Positions 16,539 through 24,848 of a stretch of DNA of 64,000 nt are shown here, one piece after another (position 1 is the first letter of the stretch; the number at the start of each line of letters is the position of its first letter). The translations under genes were made by a program, and so were the position numbers. The DNA lies in contig NC_009380.1 of assembly GCF_000016425.1 (NCBI RefSeq), forward strand, positions 4,840,144-4,904,143. The letters run 5' to 3'. This DNA is from Salinispora tropica CNB-440 (GTDB taxonomy: Bacteria; Actinomycetota; Actinomycetes; Mycobacteriales; Micromonosporaceae). The notes under the pieces are model-generated. The model had not been told where the DNA came from, did not search any database, and saw only the letters and a list, made by a program, of their open reading frames with translations.

Positions 16539-18011
16539 TCAACGCCACCGGTTGTCCCCGCGGCCGTGCCGGCCCGGCTCCGGCTGCCATCGGGGCTCGG
16601 GCTGCCATCGGGGCTCCGGCGGCCGCTGCCGGGGCGGCCCCCACTCGGCGGACGCCGGGGGCAGCGCGGACTCCGCCGGTTCGGACCACCCGCCCCGCCC
16701 AGCGTCGGCGCGGTCGCGTCTGGGCTCGTCCCGACGGACCGCGGCCCACCGCTGGTCCACCCGGTATTCGGCACCGCCCCGATCCGTGCGCGCCTGCGCC
16801 CGCTGCTCGCCCAGCCGCAGCTCGTGCCCCCGCTCGTCCTCGCGGACCGCCGCCCAGCGGTCGCCAGCACGGAGTTGCGACCAGTACCCGCCCTCGACAT
16901 CACCGCCCACTTCGAGCTCCCCGCCAGGCTGGTCAACGGCACCGCGGTCAGAACGCTCACCGCCCCAGCCCCGGCCGTTGGGCTGGCTGGCCCAGCCGTG
17001 GTCATCCCACTGCGCTGGACTCCGGGCGACCTCCGGTGGCTCGCCCGACCCACGATCGTCGCGCGCCCACCCGCCCCGTTCCGACCACGACCGGTCGGCG
17101 GAGTCGCCGGCGCCCGGCCAGGAGCGGCGCTCCCCGTCCCCGGTCCCGGCCTCGGCTCCGGACCAGGATCGGCGCTCCCCGTCCCCGGCCCACGACGGCG
17201 CGGCCGGGCCAGACCGCCACCGTCGGTCGTAGTCGCCGGAGGGGGCGCCGGAGGGGTTCCGGGCGCCATCGACAACGGTGTGCCGGGTGACGTGCACCGT
17301 CTCGGTGTGTCGCACCACGCCGCGCAGGGGGGCGGCGTGCCGGCCGTCCGGCTCCGGCGACCAGGCACCACCGTCGGCGCCGGCGGCCCGCTCGGCGCCG
17401 TGCTGACCGGCGAGGCGGTCCCCGGCCCCGTGCTCCTCGGCCGGCGGGCGGAACGCGGCGTACGCCCCGGCCGCCCCGGCGACGGAGTGGCCGCCCGGAA
17501 CGTGGACCTGGGGTGGGGAGTCATCCGCGTGGCTCCGGTCGCCCTCATGGTCACCCTGGCGATCGGCATCCGGAACCACCGCCCGCCCGGCCGGCATGTC
17601 AACCGGGACCCGTGCCCGCTGCGCACCGCCGGTCTCGGCCGACGCGGTGCCACCGGCGTCGAGGCGCCGGCCGAGCGCCACAACGGCCTGCTGGGTGCGC
17701 TGCACCTGGTCGAGCGCCTGGTTGCCCCGCTGGGCCGCCGCCACGATCTCACCGTGCAGCTCGTGGCGAAGCTGTTCGATCTCGCCCCGCAACTCGGCGA
17801 CCCCGGTGCCGCCGTCAGGGCGCAGCGCGATCGACAGGCCGATCAGCACGACCGCCAGGATGGCCAGCACGGCAGCGACCCGTAACGGCCCGTTGCTGTC
17901 GGCGACGAGCAGGACCAACACCGCCACCGGGGCGCACGCCACACCGACTCGGAACAGTGCCGTCGGCAACCAGGAGGTGCGTGTGCCATTGGTCACGGCC
18001 GGGACGGACAT
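16539..18011 (-). CDS. Membrane-anchored, coiled-coil, mostly disordered protein
   Basis: 490 aa, function not recognised. Two hydrophobic helices at about residues 14-56 (ALFRVGVACAPVAVLVLLVA and LRVAAVLAILAVVLIGLSIA) are followed by a predicted coiled coil (ELRGEIEQLRHELHGEIVAA, about 70-105), then about 370 residues of Gly/Arg/Trp/Ser-rich low-complexity sequence with short repeats (GDGERRSW; EPRWQP). The real frame was chosen over overlapping open frames because of the transmembrane/coiled-coil start. Start at the ATG at 18011, with only a weak ribosome-binding site. Convergent with nuoD. Confidence 0.6.
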   Translation of the reverse strand: MSVPAVTNGTRTSWLPTALFRVGVACAPVAVLVLLVADSNGPLRVAAVLAILAVVLIGLSIALRPDGGTGVAELRGEIEQLRHELHGEIVAAAQRGNQALDQVQRTQQAVVALGRRLDAGGTASAETGGAQRARVPVDMPAGRAVVPDADRQGDHEGDRSHADDSPPQVHVPGGHSVAGAAGAYAAFRPPAEEHGAGDRLAGQHGAERAAGADGGAWSPEPDGRHAAPLRGVVRHTETVHVTRHTVVDGARNPSGAPSGDYDRRWRSGPAAPSWAGDGERRSWSGAEAGTGDGERRSWPGAGDSADRSWSERGGWARDDRGSGEPPEVARSPAQWDDHGWASQPNGRGWGGERSDRGAVDQPGGELEVGGDVEGGYWSQLRAGDRWAAVREDERGHELRLGEQRAQARTDRGGAEYRVDQRWAAVRRDEPRRDRADAGRGGWSEPAESALPPASAEWGPPRQRPPEPRWQPEPRWQPEPGRHGRGDNRWR

Positions 18012-18082
18012 GGCTGTGCAGCCTACCGAGAGTTGCGCCGCCTGGGAACGGCGGCGCAACCCGCCCTGCCACTCCTTAGGGC

Positions 18083-19087
18083 TCAGCCGACGGTGAGGGC
18101 TCCGTCGGAGGAGAACACCAGACCCACACTGGCGACGCCGGTCCTCAGGGCATTCTTCGTCTGCGGTCCGCCGGCATCAAGGGAGCTGAACGACCCGGCC
18201 CGGAAGTCATAGACCTCGACCAGCCCGGCCTGGCACTTCGGCCGCTGCGGGCACTCCGGCGGTCCCGCCAGGACGGTCTCCTGACCAGAGCACTTCTCGG
18301 CCAGCTCGGTGAGGGTCTGCACGCCGTGCTTGTCGGCGAAGGCCCGCGTGACCGCGAAGGCGTTCTGGTTCTGGGCCGCGGCGGGCGCGCCGAGGGCCAG
18401 GTTGGCCTCCGCGCCGAGCACCTTCAGCGCGGCGACCGTCTCGTCCAGGTCCGGCGAGGAGACCGGCTCGGCGCCCTCGCCGTTCGCCTTCGTGTTGAGG
18501 AACTCGGCCAGGGTGGCCGCGTACTCGGGGAAGACGTGGATCTCGCCCTTCTCCAGGGCGGGCTCGTAGAGTTCACGGCTGCCGATTTGCTGCACCTCGA
18601 CCTCGTAGCCGGCGGCGACCAACACGATCTTGTACAGCTCGGCGAGGGTCTCGCTCTCGCTGAAGTTGGCGGCCCCGACCGTGATCGTGCCGCCGGGCCC
18701 CTTCGCGAGGCCGGCGGTGAGGTCGTTGGCGGTGGCGAACTCGGCCGCCGCGACCGCGGGCGTCTTGCGGTCCTCGTTGACGGCCTTGTTGAGCTGGATC
18801 AGCTTCGGCGTGTCCAGCACCGCGGAGACCTGGTCCAGGGCGGCGATGAGCGGCGGGGTCGCGGCGTCGGCATTGACCACGGGGATGATGTTGTCGCTGT
18901 TCTGCAGCGACTTGTCGTCGGTCAGCACGACCAGCTCGTCGCCGGCCACCGGGGCGCATCCTTCCCCCGCCGCCGCCGTTTCGGGCGCGTCCGTGCCCGA
19001 CGAACCGGCCTCGCCGCAGCCGGTCAAGAGCCCGGCCGTGGTCAGGACGCCGACAGCGCCGATCGCCAAACGTGTGCGTGCGTGCAT
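18083..19087 (-). CDS. Glycine betaine/choline-type ABC substrate-binding lipoprotein
   Basis: A 334-aa extracellular solute receptor of the OpuC/ProX class. The signal peptide ends with the lipobox LLTGC near residue 23. The mature region has TITVGAANFSESETLAELYKIVL and YEPALEKGEIHVFPEYAATL, the two-lobed quaternary-ammonium-binding signature region. ATG at 19087 has GGAAGG upstream; the open frame continues to 19858 without signal features. It lies 182 bp downstream of two permease genes on the same strand, and the matching ATPase is encoded divergently. Confidence 0.85.
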   Translation of the reverse strand: MHARTRLAIGAVGVLTTAGLLTGCGEAGSSGTDAPETAAAGEGCAPVAGDELVVLTDDKSLQNSDNIIPVVNADAATPPLIAALDQVSAVLDTPKLIQLNKAVNEDRKTPAVAAAEFATANDLTAGLAKGPGGTITVGAANFSESETLAELYKIVLVAAGYEVEVQQIGSRELYEPALEKGEIHVFPEYAATLAEFLNTKANGEGAEPVSSPDLDETVAALKVLGAEANLALGAPAAAQNQNAFAVTRAFADKHGVQTLTELAEKCSGQETVLAGPPECPQRPKCQAGLVEVYDFRAGSFSSLDAGGPQTKNALRTGVASVGLVFSSDGALTVG

Positions 19088-19269
19088 GTCTGCCCGCCTT
19101 CCGTGTCCCGGCACGGCTCCTGCGCCGGCCGCGTGTCCGACGGGCGATCGGTGCCGCCCGCGTTCCCACCCAACATCTTCGCGACGGGTACGACAAACTC
19201 CGTCGGACTTCGTCACCAGATCGTCACCCGACACTCGACGGTGAACGCCGGATGCCCACGGCACCCAGG

Positions 19270-20004
19270 TCAGGCGCCGCTGACCGCCTCGGCCGCGCGC
19301 CGTCTCGCGCGCCGGCCCCGGGTCCGCAGCGGTCGCGGGGTGACCAGCCGCTCGACCAGCGCCAACACCAGCTCCACCACCATGGCGAGCCCCGCCACCA
19401 GCAGCCCACCAGCAAGGATCTGCCCGCCGCCGGCGGCGATGTCCAGGCCGAAACCGGCCCGGATGATCTGCCCCAGGCCGCCGCCGTTGACGAAGGAGGC
19501 CAACGCGGCGGTGGCCACGACCTGCACCGCCGCGGTGCGAAACCCCGCCGCCAGGTACGGCACCGCCAGCGGCAGCTCGACCCGACGCAGGAGCTGCCAG
19601 CCGGAGAAGCCCATCCCCCGGGCCGCGTCCCGGGCCTCCGGATCCACCGCACGCACCCCGGTGTACGCGTTGGCCAGCAACGGCGGGACCGCGAAGACCG
19701 CCAGCGCCACCACCACCGGGGGCCGACCAAAGCCCAGGAAGGTCAACGGCAGGATGGTGAGCAGGGCCAGTGTCGGCACGGCGAGTGTCAGGTTGGCCAC
19801 CAGCACGACCAGCCCACCACCACGCCCGGTGTGCCCGAGCCAGAGGCCGATCGGCCACGCGACCAGGCAGCCCAGAAGCACCGCCGCCGCGGAGATGGCG
19901 AGATGTTCACCGGTCCGGTCCAGGATGCCGCCCGGGTTGGTCCAGTTCAGCGGGTCGTTGAGCCAGATCACCGCCGCCTCGATCGGCCCCGCCGCCACGG
20001 TCAT
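19270..20004 (-). CDS. Compatible-solute ABC transporter permease (OpuC type)
   Basis: 244-aa inner-membrane permease of the betaine/carnitine/choline class. About five hydrophobic segments are visible, and the EAA-like loop contacting the ATPase reads DPEARDAARGMGFSGWQLLRRVELPLAVPYLAAGF. Start at the ATG at 20004, which overlaps the stop of the next permease as ATGA (20001-20004). Together the two permeases form a heterodimeric membrane channel. Confidence 0.9.
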   Translation of the reverse strand: MTVAAGPIEAAVIWLNDPLNWTNPGGILDRTGEHLAISAAAVLLGCLVAWPIGLWLGHTGRGGGLVVLVANLTLAVPTLALLTILPLTFLGFGRPPVVVALAVFAVPPLLANAYTGVRAVDPEARDAARGMGFSGWQLLRRVELPLAVPYLAAGFRTAAVQVVATAALASFVNGGGLGQIIRAGFGLDIAAGGGQILAGGLLVAGLAMVVELVLALVERLVTPRPLRTRGRRARRRAAEAVSGA

Positions 20005-20690
20005 GCCGCGCTCCGGCGGCGCAGCCACGGGGTGAGCAGCCGTCCGACACCGGCCAGGGCGAGATCGAACACCAGGGCGAGCAGGACGCAGAGCAGCGTA
20101 CCGGTCATGATCTGCGCCTTGTAGAAGTTGTTCTGGAAGCCAGCGAAGATCAACTGACCGAGCCCACCCCGCCCCACGACCACCCCCACGGTGACCAGCG
20201 CCACCGTCGAGACCGTCGCCAGGCGCAGCCCGGTGAGGATACCTGGTATGGCCAGCGGCAACTCAATCCGAAACAACCGCCCCCAGCGGCCGTACCCCAT
20301 GCCCTCCGCCGCCTCCCGCACCTCGGGCGGCACCTGGGTGAGCCCGGCGAGCGCGTTGCGGACAATCACCAACAGCGCGTAGAGCGCCACCACGGTGAGC
20401 ACGGTCACCACCCCGATCCCCAGATACGGCGCGAGGAAGGCGAACAGCGCCAGCGACGGGATGGTGTACAGCACACCGGTGACCGCCAGGATGGGCCCGG
20501 ACAGAGCGCGGAACCAGTACGCGGCCACGGCCAGCGGCACCGCGATCAGCACCGCGATGAGCACCGCTCGCACGGTTAGTGAGGTGTGCTCGCGCAGCGC
20601 GGTGAGGATCGTGTCAGAGTTGTCCCGCACGTACTGCCAGGAGAACCACGGGTTACCCGGGTCGGCCCGGTAACTCAGGCGGAAGGACAT
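20001..20690 (-). CDS. Compatible-solute ABC transporter permease (OpuC type)
   Basis: 229-aa second permease of the transporter, with five or six hydrophobic segments and the EAA loop PPEVREAAEGMGYGRWGRLFRIELPLAIPGILTGL. The ATG at 20690 lies only 2 bp from the start codon of the divergent ATPase gene, so its promoter and any 5' leader must lie inside the ATPase coding sequence. Confidence 0.9.
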   Translation of the reverse strand: MSFRLSYRADPGNPWFSWQYVRDNSDTILTALREHTSLTVRAVLIAVLIAVPLAVAAYWFRALSGPILAVTGVLYTIPSLALFAFLAPYLGIGVVTVLTVVALYALLVIVRNALAGLTQVPPEVREAAEGMGYGRWGRLFRIELPLAIPGILTGLRLATVSTVALVTVGVVVGRGGLGQLIFAGFQNNFYKAQIMTGTLLCVLLALVFDLALAGVGRLLTPWLRRRSAA

Positions 20691-20692
20691 GT

Positions 20693-21748
20693 GTGGACGC
20701 TACCCCGCGGGGATCCGCTGACGACGAGGCGCGTGCGGCATCGATCTCCCTCGATAGTATAGGCAAACGCTACCCGGACGGCACCGAGGCGGTCCGCGAA
20801 CTGACCCTGGAGGTCGCCGCCGGCGAGCTGGTGGTGCTGATCGGCCCCTCCGGCTGCGGCAAGTCGACCGTGCTACGGATGGTGAACCGCCTCATCGAGC
20901 CGACCGCCGGCCGGATCCTGCTCGACGGGGCAGACGTCACACGGGTTGACCCGGTCCGGCTGCGCCGCCGCATCGGCTACGTGATCCAGAATGTCGGCCT
21001 CTTCCCGCACCAGACCATCAGCGCGAACGTCGCCACCGTGCCGCAGCTGCTCGGCTGGCCCCGGGACCGCCGCCGGCAGCGAGTCACCGAGCTGTTGGAA
21101 CTGGTCGGTCTGGACCCGGCCCAGTTCGGCGCCCGATACCCGCACGAACTCTCCGGCGGTCAGCGGCAGCGGGTGGGCGTGGCCCGGGCACTCGCCGCGG
21201 ACCCGGTGGTCCTGCTGATGGACGAGCCCTTCTCCGCGGTCGACCCGATCGTCCGGACCCGGCTCCAGGAGGAGTTCCTGCGGCTACAGGCCGAGGTCCG
21301 CAAGACCATCGTGCTGGTGACGCACGACCTCGATGAGGCGGTTCGGCTGGGCGACCGGATCGCGGTGCTCTCCGAGGGCGGTCGCCTGGAGCAGTACGAC
21401 ACCCCGGCTGCCGTGCTCGGCGCGCCGGCCACCCCGTTCGTCCGGGAGTTCGTCGGTGCCGACCGAGGCATCCGGCGCCTGGCCGTCACCCCGGTCACCC
21501 GGGAGACGGTCGAGCCGGTCTCCGCCACCCCGACCGCCGCCGACCTCCCCACGGTGCCGCTCGGGGCATCGGCGTACGACGCGCTGGGGGTCCTGTTGAC
21601 CTCCACGGCGGACCGGGTGATGGTGACCGACCAGGAGCAACCCGTGGGTGTCCTCACCCGATCTCGGCTGCTCGCCCTGGGCCACTCCGACGACCAGAGC
21701 CGGCCGCCCACCCCCAACCGGGTGTTCACCCCCGCAGATAGTCGATGA
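20693..21748 (+). CDS. Compatible-solute ABC transporter ATP-binding protein
   Basis: 351-aa ATPase of the OpuCA/ProV class. Walker A GPSGCGKST, Q-loop IGYVIQNVGLFPH, signature LSGGQRQRVGVARAL, Walker B VVLLMDEPFSAVD and H-loop VLVTHDLDEA are complete. The C-terminal 100 residues hold one recognisable CBS-like repeat (AYDALGVLLTSTADRVMVTDQ), shorter than the usual CBS pair. GTG start with GGAAGG 6-7 nt upstream, lying within the start region of the divergent permease. Its 3' end overlaps the convergent small gene by 23 bp. Confidence 0.92.
   Translation: MDATPRGSADDEARAASISLDSIGKRYPDGTEAVRELTLEVAAGELVVLIGPSGCGKSTVLRMVNRLIEPTAGRILLDGADVTRVDPVRLRRRIGYVIQNVGLFPHQTISANVATVPQLLGWPRDRRRQRVTELLELVGLDPAQFGARYPHELSGGQRQRVGVARALAADPVVLLMDEPFSAVDPIVRTRLQEEFLRLQAEVRKTIVLVTHDLDEAVRLGDRIAVLSEGGRLEQYDTPAAVLGAPATPFVREFVGADRGIRRLAVTPVTRETVEPVSATPTAADLPTVPLGASAYDALGVLLTSTADRVMVTDQEQPVGVLTRSRLLALGHSDDQSRPPTPNRVFTPADSR
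20756..20784 (-). promoter_or_regulatory. Candidate permease-operon promoter inside the ATPase gene
   Basis: On the minus strand TATACT (complement of 20756-20761) is a near-consensus -10 about 65 bp upstream of the permease ATG; the -35 region (complement of 20779-20784, GTGCCG) is weak. In the overlapping ATPase frame this places an ATA isoleucine codon and an AGT serine codon, both rare in this genome, which supports selection for the promoter sequence. Confidence 0.4.
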
Positions 21749-22031
21749 AGGCCGCCCGCAGCAGGGGCGCCGACTCCTCGTAGCCGTGGCCGGTCAGCTC
21801 CCGCCACAGCGCCACCGCCTCGTCGATGGTCGGCCCGACCGAGTTCGGCGCGCCATCGAGGGCGGCGGCCTCGTCGGCGTTCGGCAGGCGCCGCAGCACC
21901 GACCAGAAGAACCGCACGTCACGGCGCTCCCGCGCCACCGCGAACGCCTGCTCGCGCAGCTCCTCGGTGGAGAGTGCGTCCAACTCCTCGAACGACCGGC
22001 CGGCGGGGAAGGTCGAAGATGTGTCGGTCAT
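21726..22031 (-). CDS. Hypothetical small acidic protein
   Basis: 101 aa, no family recognised with certainty. Acidic, largely helical, without signal or membrane segments (FEELDALSTEELREQAFAVARERRDVRFFWSVLRRLPNADE...). ATG start. Its 3' end overlaps the convergent ABC ATPase gene by 23 bp. Coding periodicity and length suggest a real cytoplasmic protein; role unknown. Confidence 0.65.
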   Translation of the reverse strand: MTDTSSTFPAGRSFEELDALSTEELREQAFAVARERRDVRFFWSVLRRLPNADEAAALDGAPNSVGPTIDEAVALWRELTGHGYEESAPLLRAAFIDYLRG

Positions 22032-22079
22032 GCGGCCGAGCCTAACCGTCGCGCTCCCCGCCGACCTGCCAGACGCGGG

Positions 22080-23282
22080 TCAGCGGCGGCTGGGGTCCCA
22101 GTGCCGTCCGGTCCCCCAGTCCGGGAGGTCCCACTGATCTCTTGGGCTCTCGGCGGGCTGGGGCGGCAGGGCCGCGGCCCAGTCCGTGAGTGGCTCGGGC
22201 CGCCGCACGCTCCAGTCGGCGTGCAGCTGCCCATCGACATTGGGGCTGTCGGCCACCGCCCCCCGGTCGTCCCGCGACCCGCCGTACGCCTCGACCAGCC
22301 GGGTGACCACCAGCCCCACCCCGAGCACCACCGCCCCGACCGCCCAGCGACTCGCCGAGAGGCCGCTCGCCCGCAGGTCCGTGAGGACGAGCGTGACCAA
22401 CGAAACGGCGAGCAGGGTACCGAGAATGCCACCCCGACAGCCGAAGGCGCTGGTGCCGGCGAGCAGCGCCGTTCCCACCGCCAAAACGGTCCAGTCCAGC
22501 CCCGACACCACAGCGACCGGGCCGACGGCGGGGGTCCCCAGCAGGGCGCCGGCCAGCACGGCCAGGACGCTGGAGGCGACCAGCGCCCCTCCGGCCACCA
22601 CCGAAGCCAGCGCCCCCCGCCGGCGGGCCGGATCGGCAACCGGCCGGAGCCGGCCGACCAGCCGACGGATCGGCCGTAACGCCCCGAACAGCCCGCCGAG
22701 CACGGCGACCGCGGCGAATCCGGCGAACAGGTACAGCGCGTCGCTCGTCGGGTCGTAGCTACCCTGCGGCAGAACAGGGCCACTGCGCTGCTCGATGTAC
22801 CCGACGAGAGCCGCGCCGGCGGCGAGGCTGGCCGCCCAGGCGGGAACGTGCAGCACCGTCACCACGAACGCCAAGAGCAGCCCGCCGAGCACCCCGGCGG
22901 CGATCGCCGGGCCGAGGGCGGCCACCGCACCCCGGTCCCCCTGCTCCGCCATGTGCAGCGCCGCCGCGACGGCCGCCGGCCCGATCGCCAGATTCACCGC
23001 CGCGGTACGCAGGCTCAGCCCGGCGGCGAGGGCCAGCAACCCGAGAACCGCCCCGTCGACGAGCAGCGACCGCAGGCCGTCGCCCCGCAGCGTGTCCGGG
23101 TTCTCCCGCCAGAGCAGGTACCCGACCCCGACCGCACCCACCAGGAGCAGGAGCTCCCAGACGACGTGCACGCCGAGCCGGTCCCCACCGGACTCGATCT
23201 GGGCCGGATCCGGGCCATGGACGACGGTGTGGGCACCGGGGGAGGTCTCCGCGTTACCCCGCACCGATTCGCCGTACCCCAT
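22080..23282 (-). CDS. RbsC-like ABC permease homologue (orphan)
   Basis: 400-aa polytopic membrane protein. The pattern SLRTAAVNLAIGPAAVAAALHMAEQG ... AIAAGVLGGLLLAFVVTVLHVPAWAASLAAGAALVGYI resembles the branched-chain/ribose permease fold (BPD_transp_2), with around eight to ten hydrophobic segments. The N-terminal 45 and C-terminal 80 residues are polar and appear unstructured. No ATPase or binding-protein gene adjoins it. Start at the ATG at 23282, preceded by GGAGG; the frame is open to 23387. Transport role unproven. Confidence 0.65.
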   Translation of the reverse strand: MGYGESVRGNAETSPGAHTVVHGPDPAQIESGGDRLGVHVVWELLLLVGAVGVGYLLWRENPDTLRGDGLRSLLVDGAVLGLLALAAGLSLRTAAVNLAIGPAAVAAALHMAEQGDRGAVAALGPAIAAGVLGGLLLAFVVTVLHVPAWAASLAAGAALVGYIEQRSGPVLPQGSYDPTSDALYLFAGFAAVAVLGGLFGALRPIRRLVGRLRPVADPARRRGALASVVAGGALVASSVLAVLAGALLGTPAVGPVAVVSGLDWTVLAVGTALLAGTSAFGCRGGILGTLLAVSLVTLVLTDLRASGLSASRWAVGAVVLGVGLVVTRLVEAYGGSRDDRGAVADSPNVDGQLHADWSVRRPEPLTDWAAALPPQPAESPRDQWDLPDWGTGRHWDPSRR

Positions 23283-23402
23283 GCAGCCGCCCTCCACCTG
23301 GCCGTCCCTCCCGGGTCCCGACGCGCGGAGCGATCCGGGGCGGCCGTTACGCTCCGGTGGCAGGCACCGTACCCGCGTGGGCAGCACGGCGGAAGCCCGT
23401 GC

Positions 23403-23942
23403 TCAGCGCTGGCCGGAGCGGCCCTCCCGGTCGCCGGGCTCGCGGTCCTCGTCATCCTCCTGCTCGGGAACCCGGCAGGAGCGCTCCAACCAGAGCGCGG
23501 CGGCCACCAGCGCCAAGGCGGCGAGCAGGCTGCTCCCGGCCACGTTCCGGTCGCTCGCCGCGGCCTGGGTGCGCTCCACGAACAGCCACCCGGTCAGGCC
23601 CCCGTAGAAGCCGGCGAAGATCGCGCCCGCCAGCGCGGACGCCTTGGCCAGGACCGCGAAACGGGCAACCAGCAGCGGATTCACCGGCTCTCGGCCCGGC
23701 CGGCGCTCGATCCGGGCCCGGGTGTTCACCGCGGCGTACGCCTCCAGCACGGCGAGCCCGGCCAGGGTGATCACTGGCAGCCAGGGCAGGTCCTCGGGAA
23801 GGTAGTCGTAGTAGAGAAGACTGATCAACAGCCACGCCACCCCGGCGGCGGCGAGGCCGGCGACCACCAGTGTGGAGATTCGGGTGGGGCCCATCCGGCC
23901 GGGACCCGCACCATCCGGAGGTGATGACCTCGCCCGCGTCAT
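23403..23942 (-). CDS. DUF3180 membrane protein
   Basis: 179 aa with four hydrophobic helices (for example STLVVAGLAAAGVAWLLISLLYYD and PWLPVITLAGLAVLEAYAAV) and a charged C-terminal tail (EQEDDEDREPGDREGR). It matches the actinobacterial DUF3180 family, which is regularly found directly after folK. Start at the ATG at 23942 with GGAG 9 nt upstream; a GTG at 23948 is too close to that site. Function unknown; fourth gene of the folP-folB-folK operon. Confidence 0.8.
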   Translation of the reverse strand: MTRARSSPPDGAGPGRMGPTRISTLVVAGLAAAGVAWLLISLLYYDYLPEDLPWLPVITLAGLAVLEAYAAVNTRARIERRPGREPVNPLLVARFAVLAKASALAGAIFAGFYGGLTGWLFVERTQAAASDRNVAGSSLLAALALVAAALWLERSCRVPEQEDDEDREPGDREGRSGQR

Positions 23943-23961
23943 GCCCACCGACTCCGCTGCC

Positions 23962-24489
23962 TCATGCTGTTGACTCTAACTCCACTTCGGGGCAGGGACG
24001 CAGCTCCAACGCGTCCGCGCCGACCGGCGCCGAGTTCAGCAGGTCGGTTACCCAGCCGTGGCCCGGCAGCCGCCCGTACGGTTGCAGGTCGAGCCAGGGC
24101 CGCAGGACAAAGGCGCGCAGGTGGGCGCGGGGGTGCGGCAGCGTCAGCTCGGGATCGTCCCGGAGCACCGGTGTGCCGTCCTGGGTCCAGACCGCGATGA
24201 TGTCGACGTCGAGGGTGCGGGGCCCGAAACGCCGGGCCGGATCGCGTTCACGGCCGGCCGCGCGCTCGGCCGCCTGGGCCCGCGCCAGCCAGTCCTCCGG
24301 TGCCGCTTCGGGATCGTCGGCCAGCACCGCGGCGTTCAGATACGCGGGCTGGTCGCGGTCGCCCCAGGGCGGAGTCTCGTAGACACCGGAGACCAGGAGC
24401 ACAGACTCACCCAGCGCGGTGACCACCGACCGTAGGTGGTCGACCCGGTCACCGAGGTTGCTGCCGAGCGAGAGCAGGGCGCGGGTCAC
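23962..24489 (-). CDS. folK: HPPK, 2-amino-4-hydroxy-6-hydroxymethyldihydropteridine diphosphokinase
   Basis: Transfers pyrophosphate from ATP to the pterin in folate synthesis. 175 aa with the family motifs LSLGSNLGDRVDHLRS, VYETPPWGDRDQPAYLNAAV, RFGPRTLDVDIIA and LPHPRAHLRAFVLRPW. GTG start overlapping the folB stop as GTGA (24486-24489). Confidence 0.96.
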   Translation of the reverse strand: MTRALLSLGSNLGDRVDHLRSVVTALGESVLLVSGVYETPPWGDRDQPAYLNAAVLADDPEAAPEDWLARAQAAERAAGRERDPARRFGPRTLDVDIIAVWTQDGTPVLRDDPELTLPHPRAHLRAFVLRPWLDLQPYGRLPGHGWVTDLLNSAPVGADALELRPCPEVELESTA

Positions 24490-24848
24490 TGGGCTGACCT
24501 GGTCATGGTGACGGCCACGTCGGTGAAGCTACCCGAGATAGGGGCCTCCGGCTTGTGCACCGTCACCGTGGCGGTACGGACCCGGGCGTCGGCCAGACAG
24601 ACCGTGAGGAGCCGGTCGGCGAGGGTCTCGATCAGGTTGACCGGCTCCCCGGTCACCACCGCCGCCAGCCGCTCGGCCAACTCGCCGTAGTGGACGGTGT
24701 CGGTCACCTCGTCCGAACGGGCGGCCGGGGCGAGATCCAGCTCCAGGAGCGCGTCCACAACGAAGTCCTGCCCGTGCGCCCGTTCGAAGTCATACACCCC
24801 GTGCCGGCCGTGCGCCCGCAGGCCGGTCAACTCGATGCGGTCGGTCAA
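24486..24848 (-). CDS. folB: Dihydroneopterin aldolase
   Basis: Cleaves dihydroneopterin to the hydroxymethylpterin used by FolK. 120 aa: IELTGLRAHGRHGVYDFERAHGQDFVVD, YGELAERL, LIETLADRLL and a VTVHKPEAPI strand, all typical. The start codon is a TTG at 24848 that overlaps the folP stop (TTGA, 24845-24848), making coupling to folP translation likely. Confidence 0.95.
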   Translation of the reverse strand: MTDRIELTGLRAHGRHGVYDFERAHGQDFVVDALLELDLAPAARSDEVTDTVHYGELAERLAAVVTGEPVNLIETLADRLLTVCLADARVRTATVTVHKPEAPISGSFTDVAVTMTRSAQ

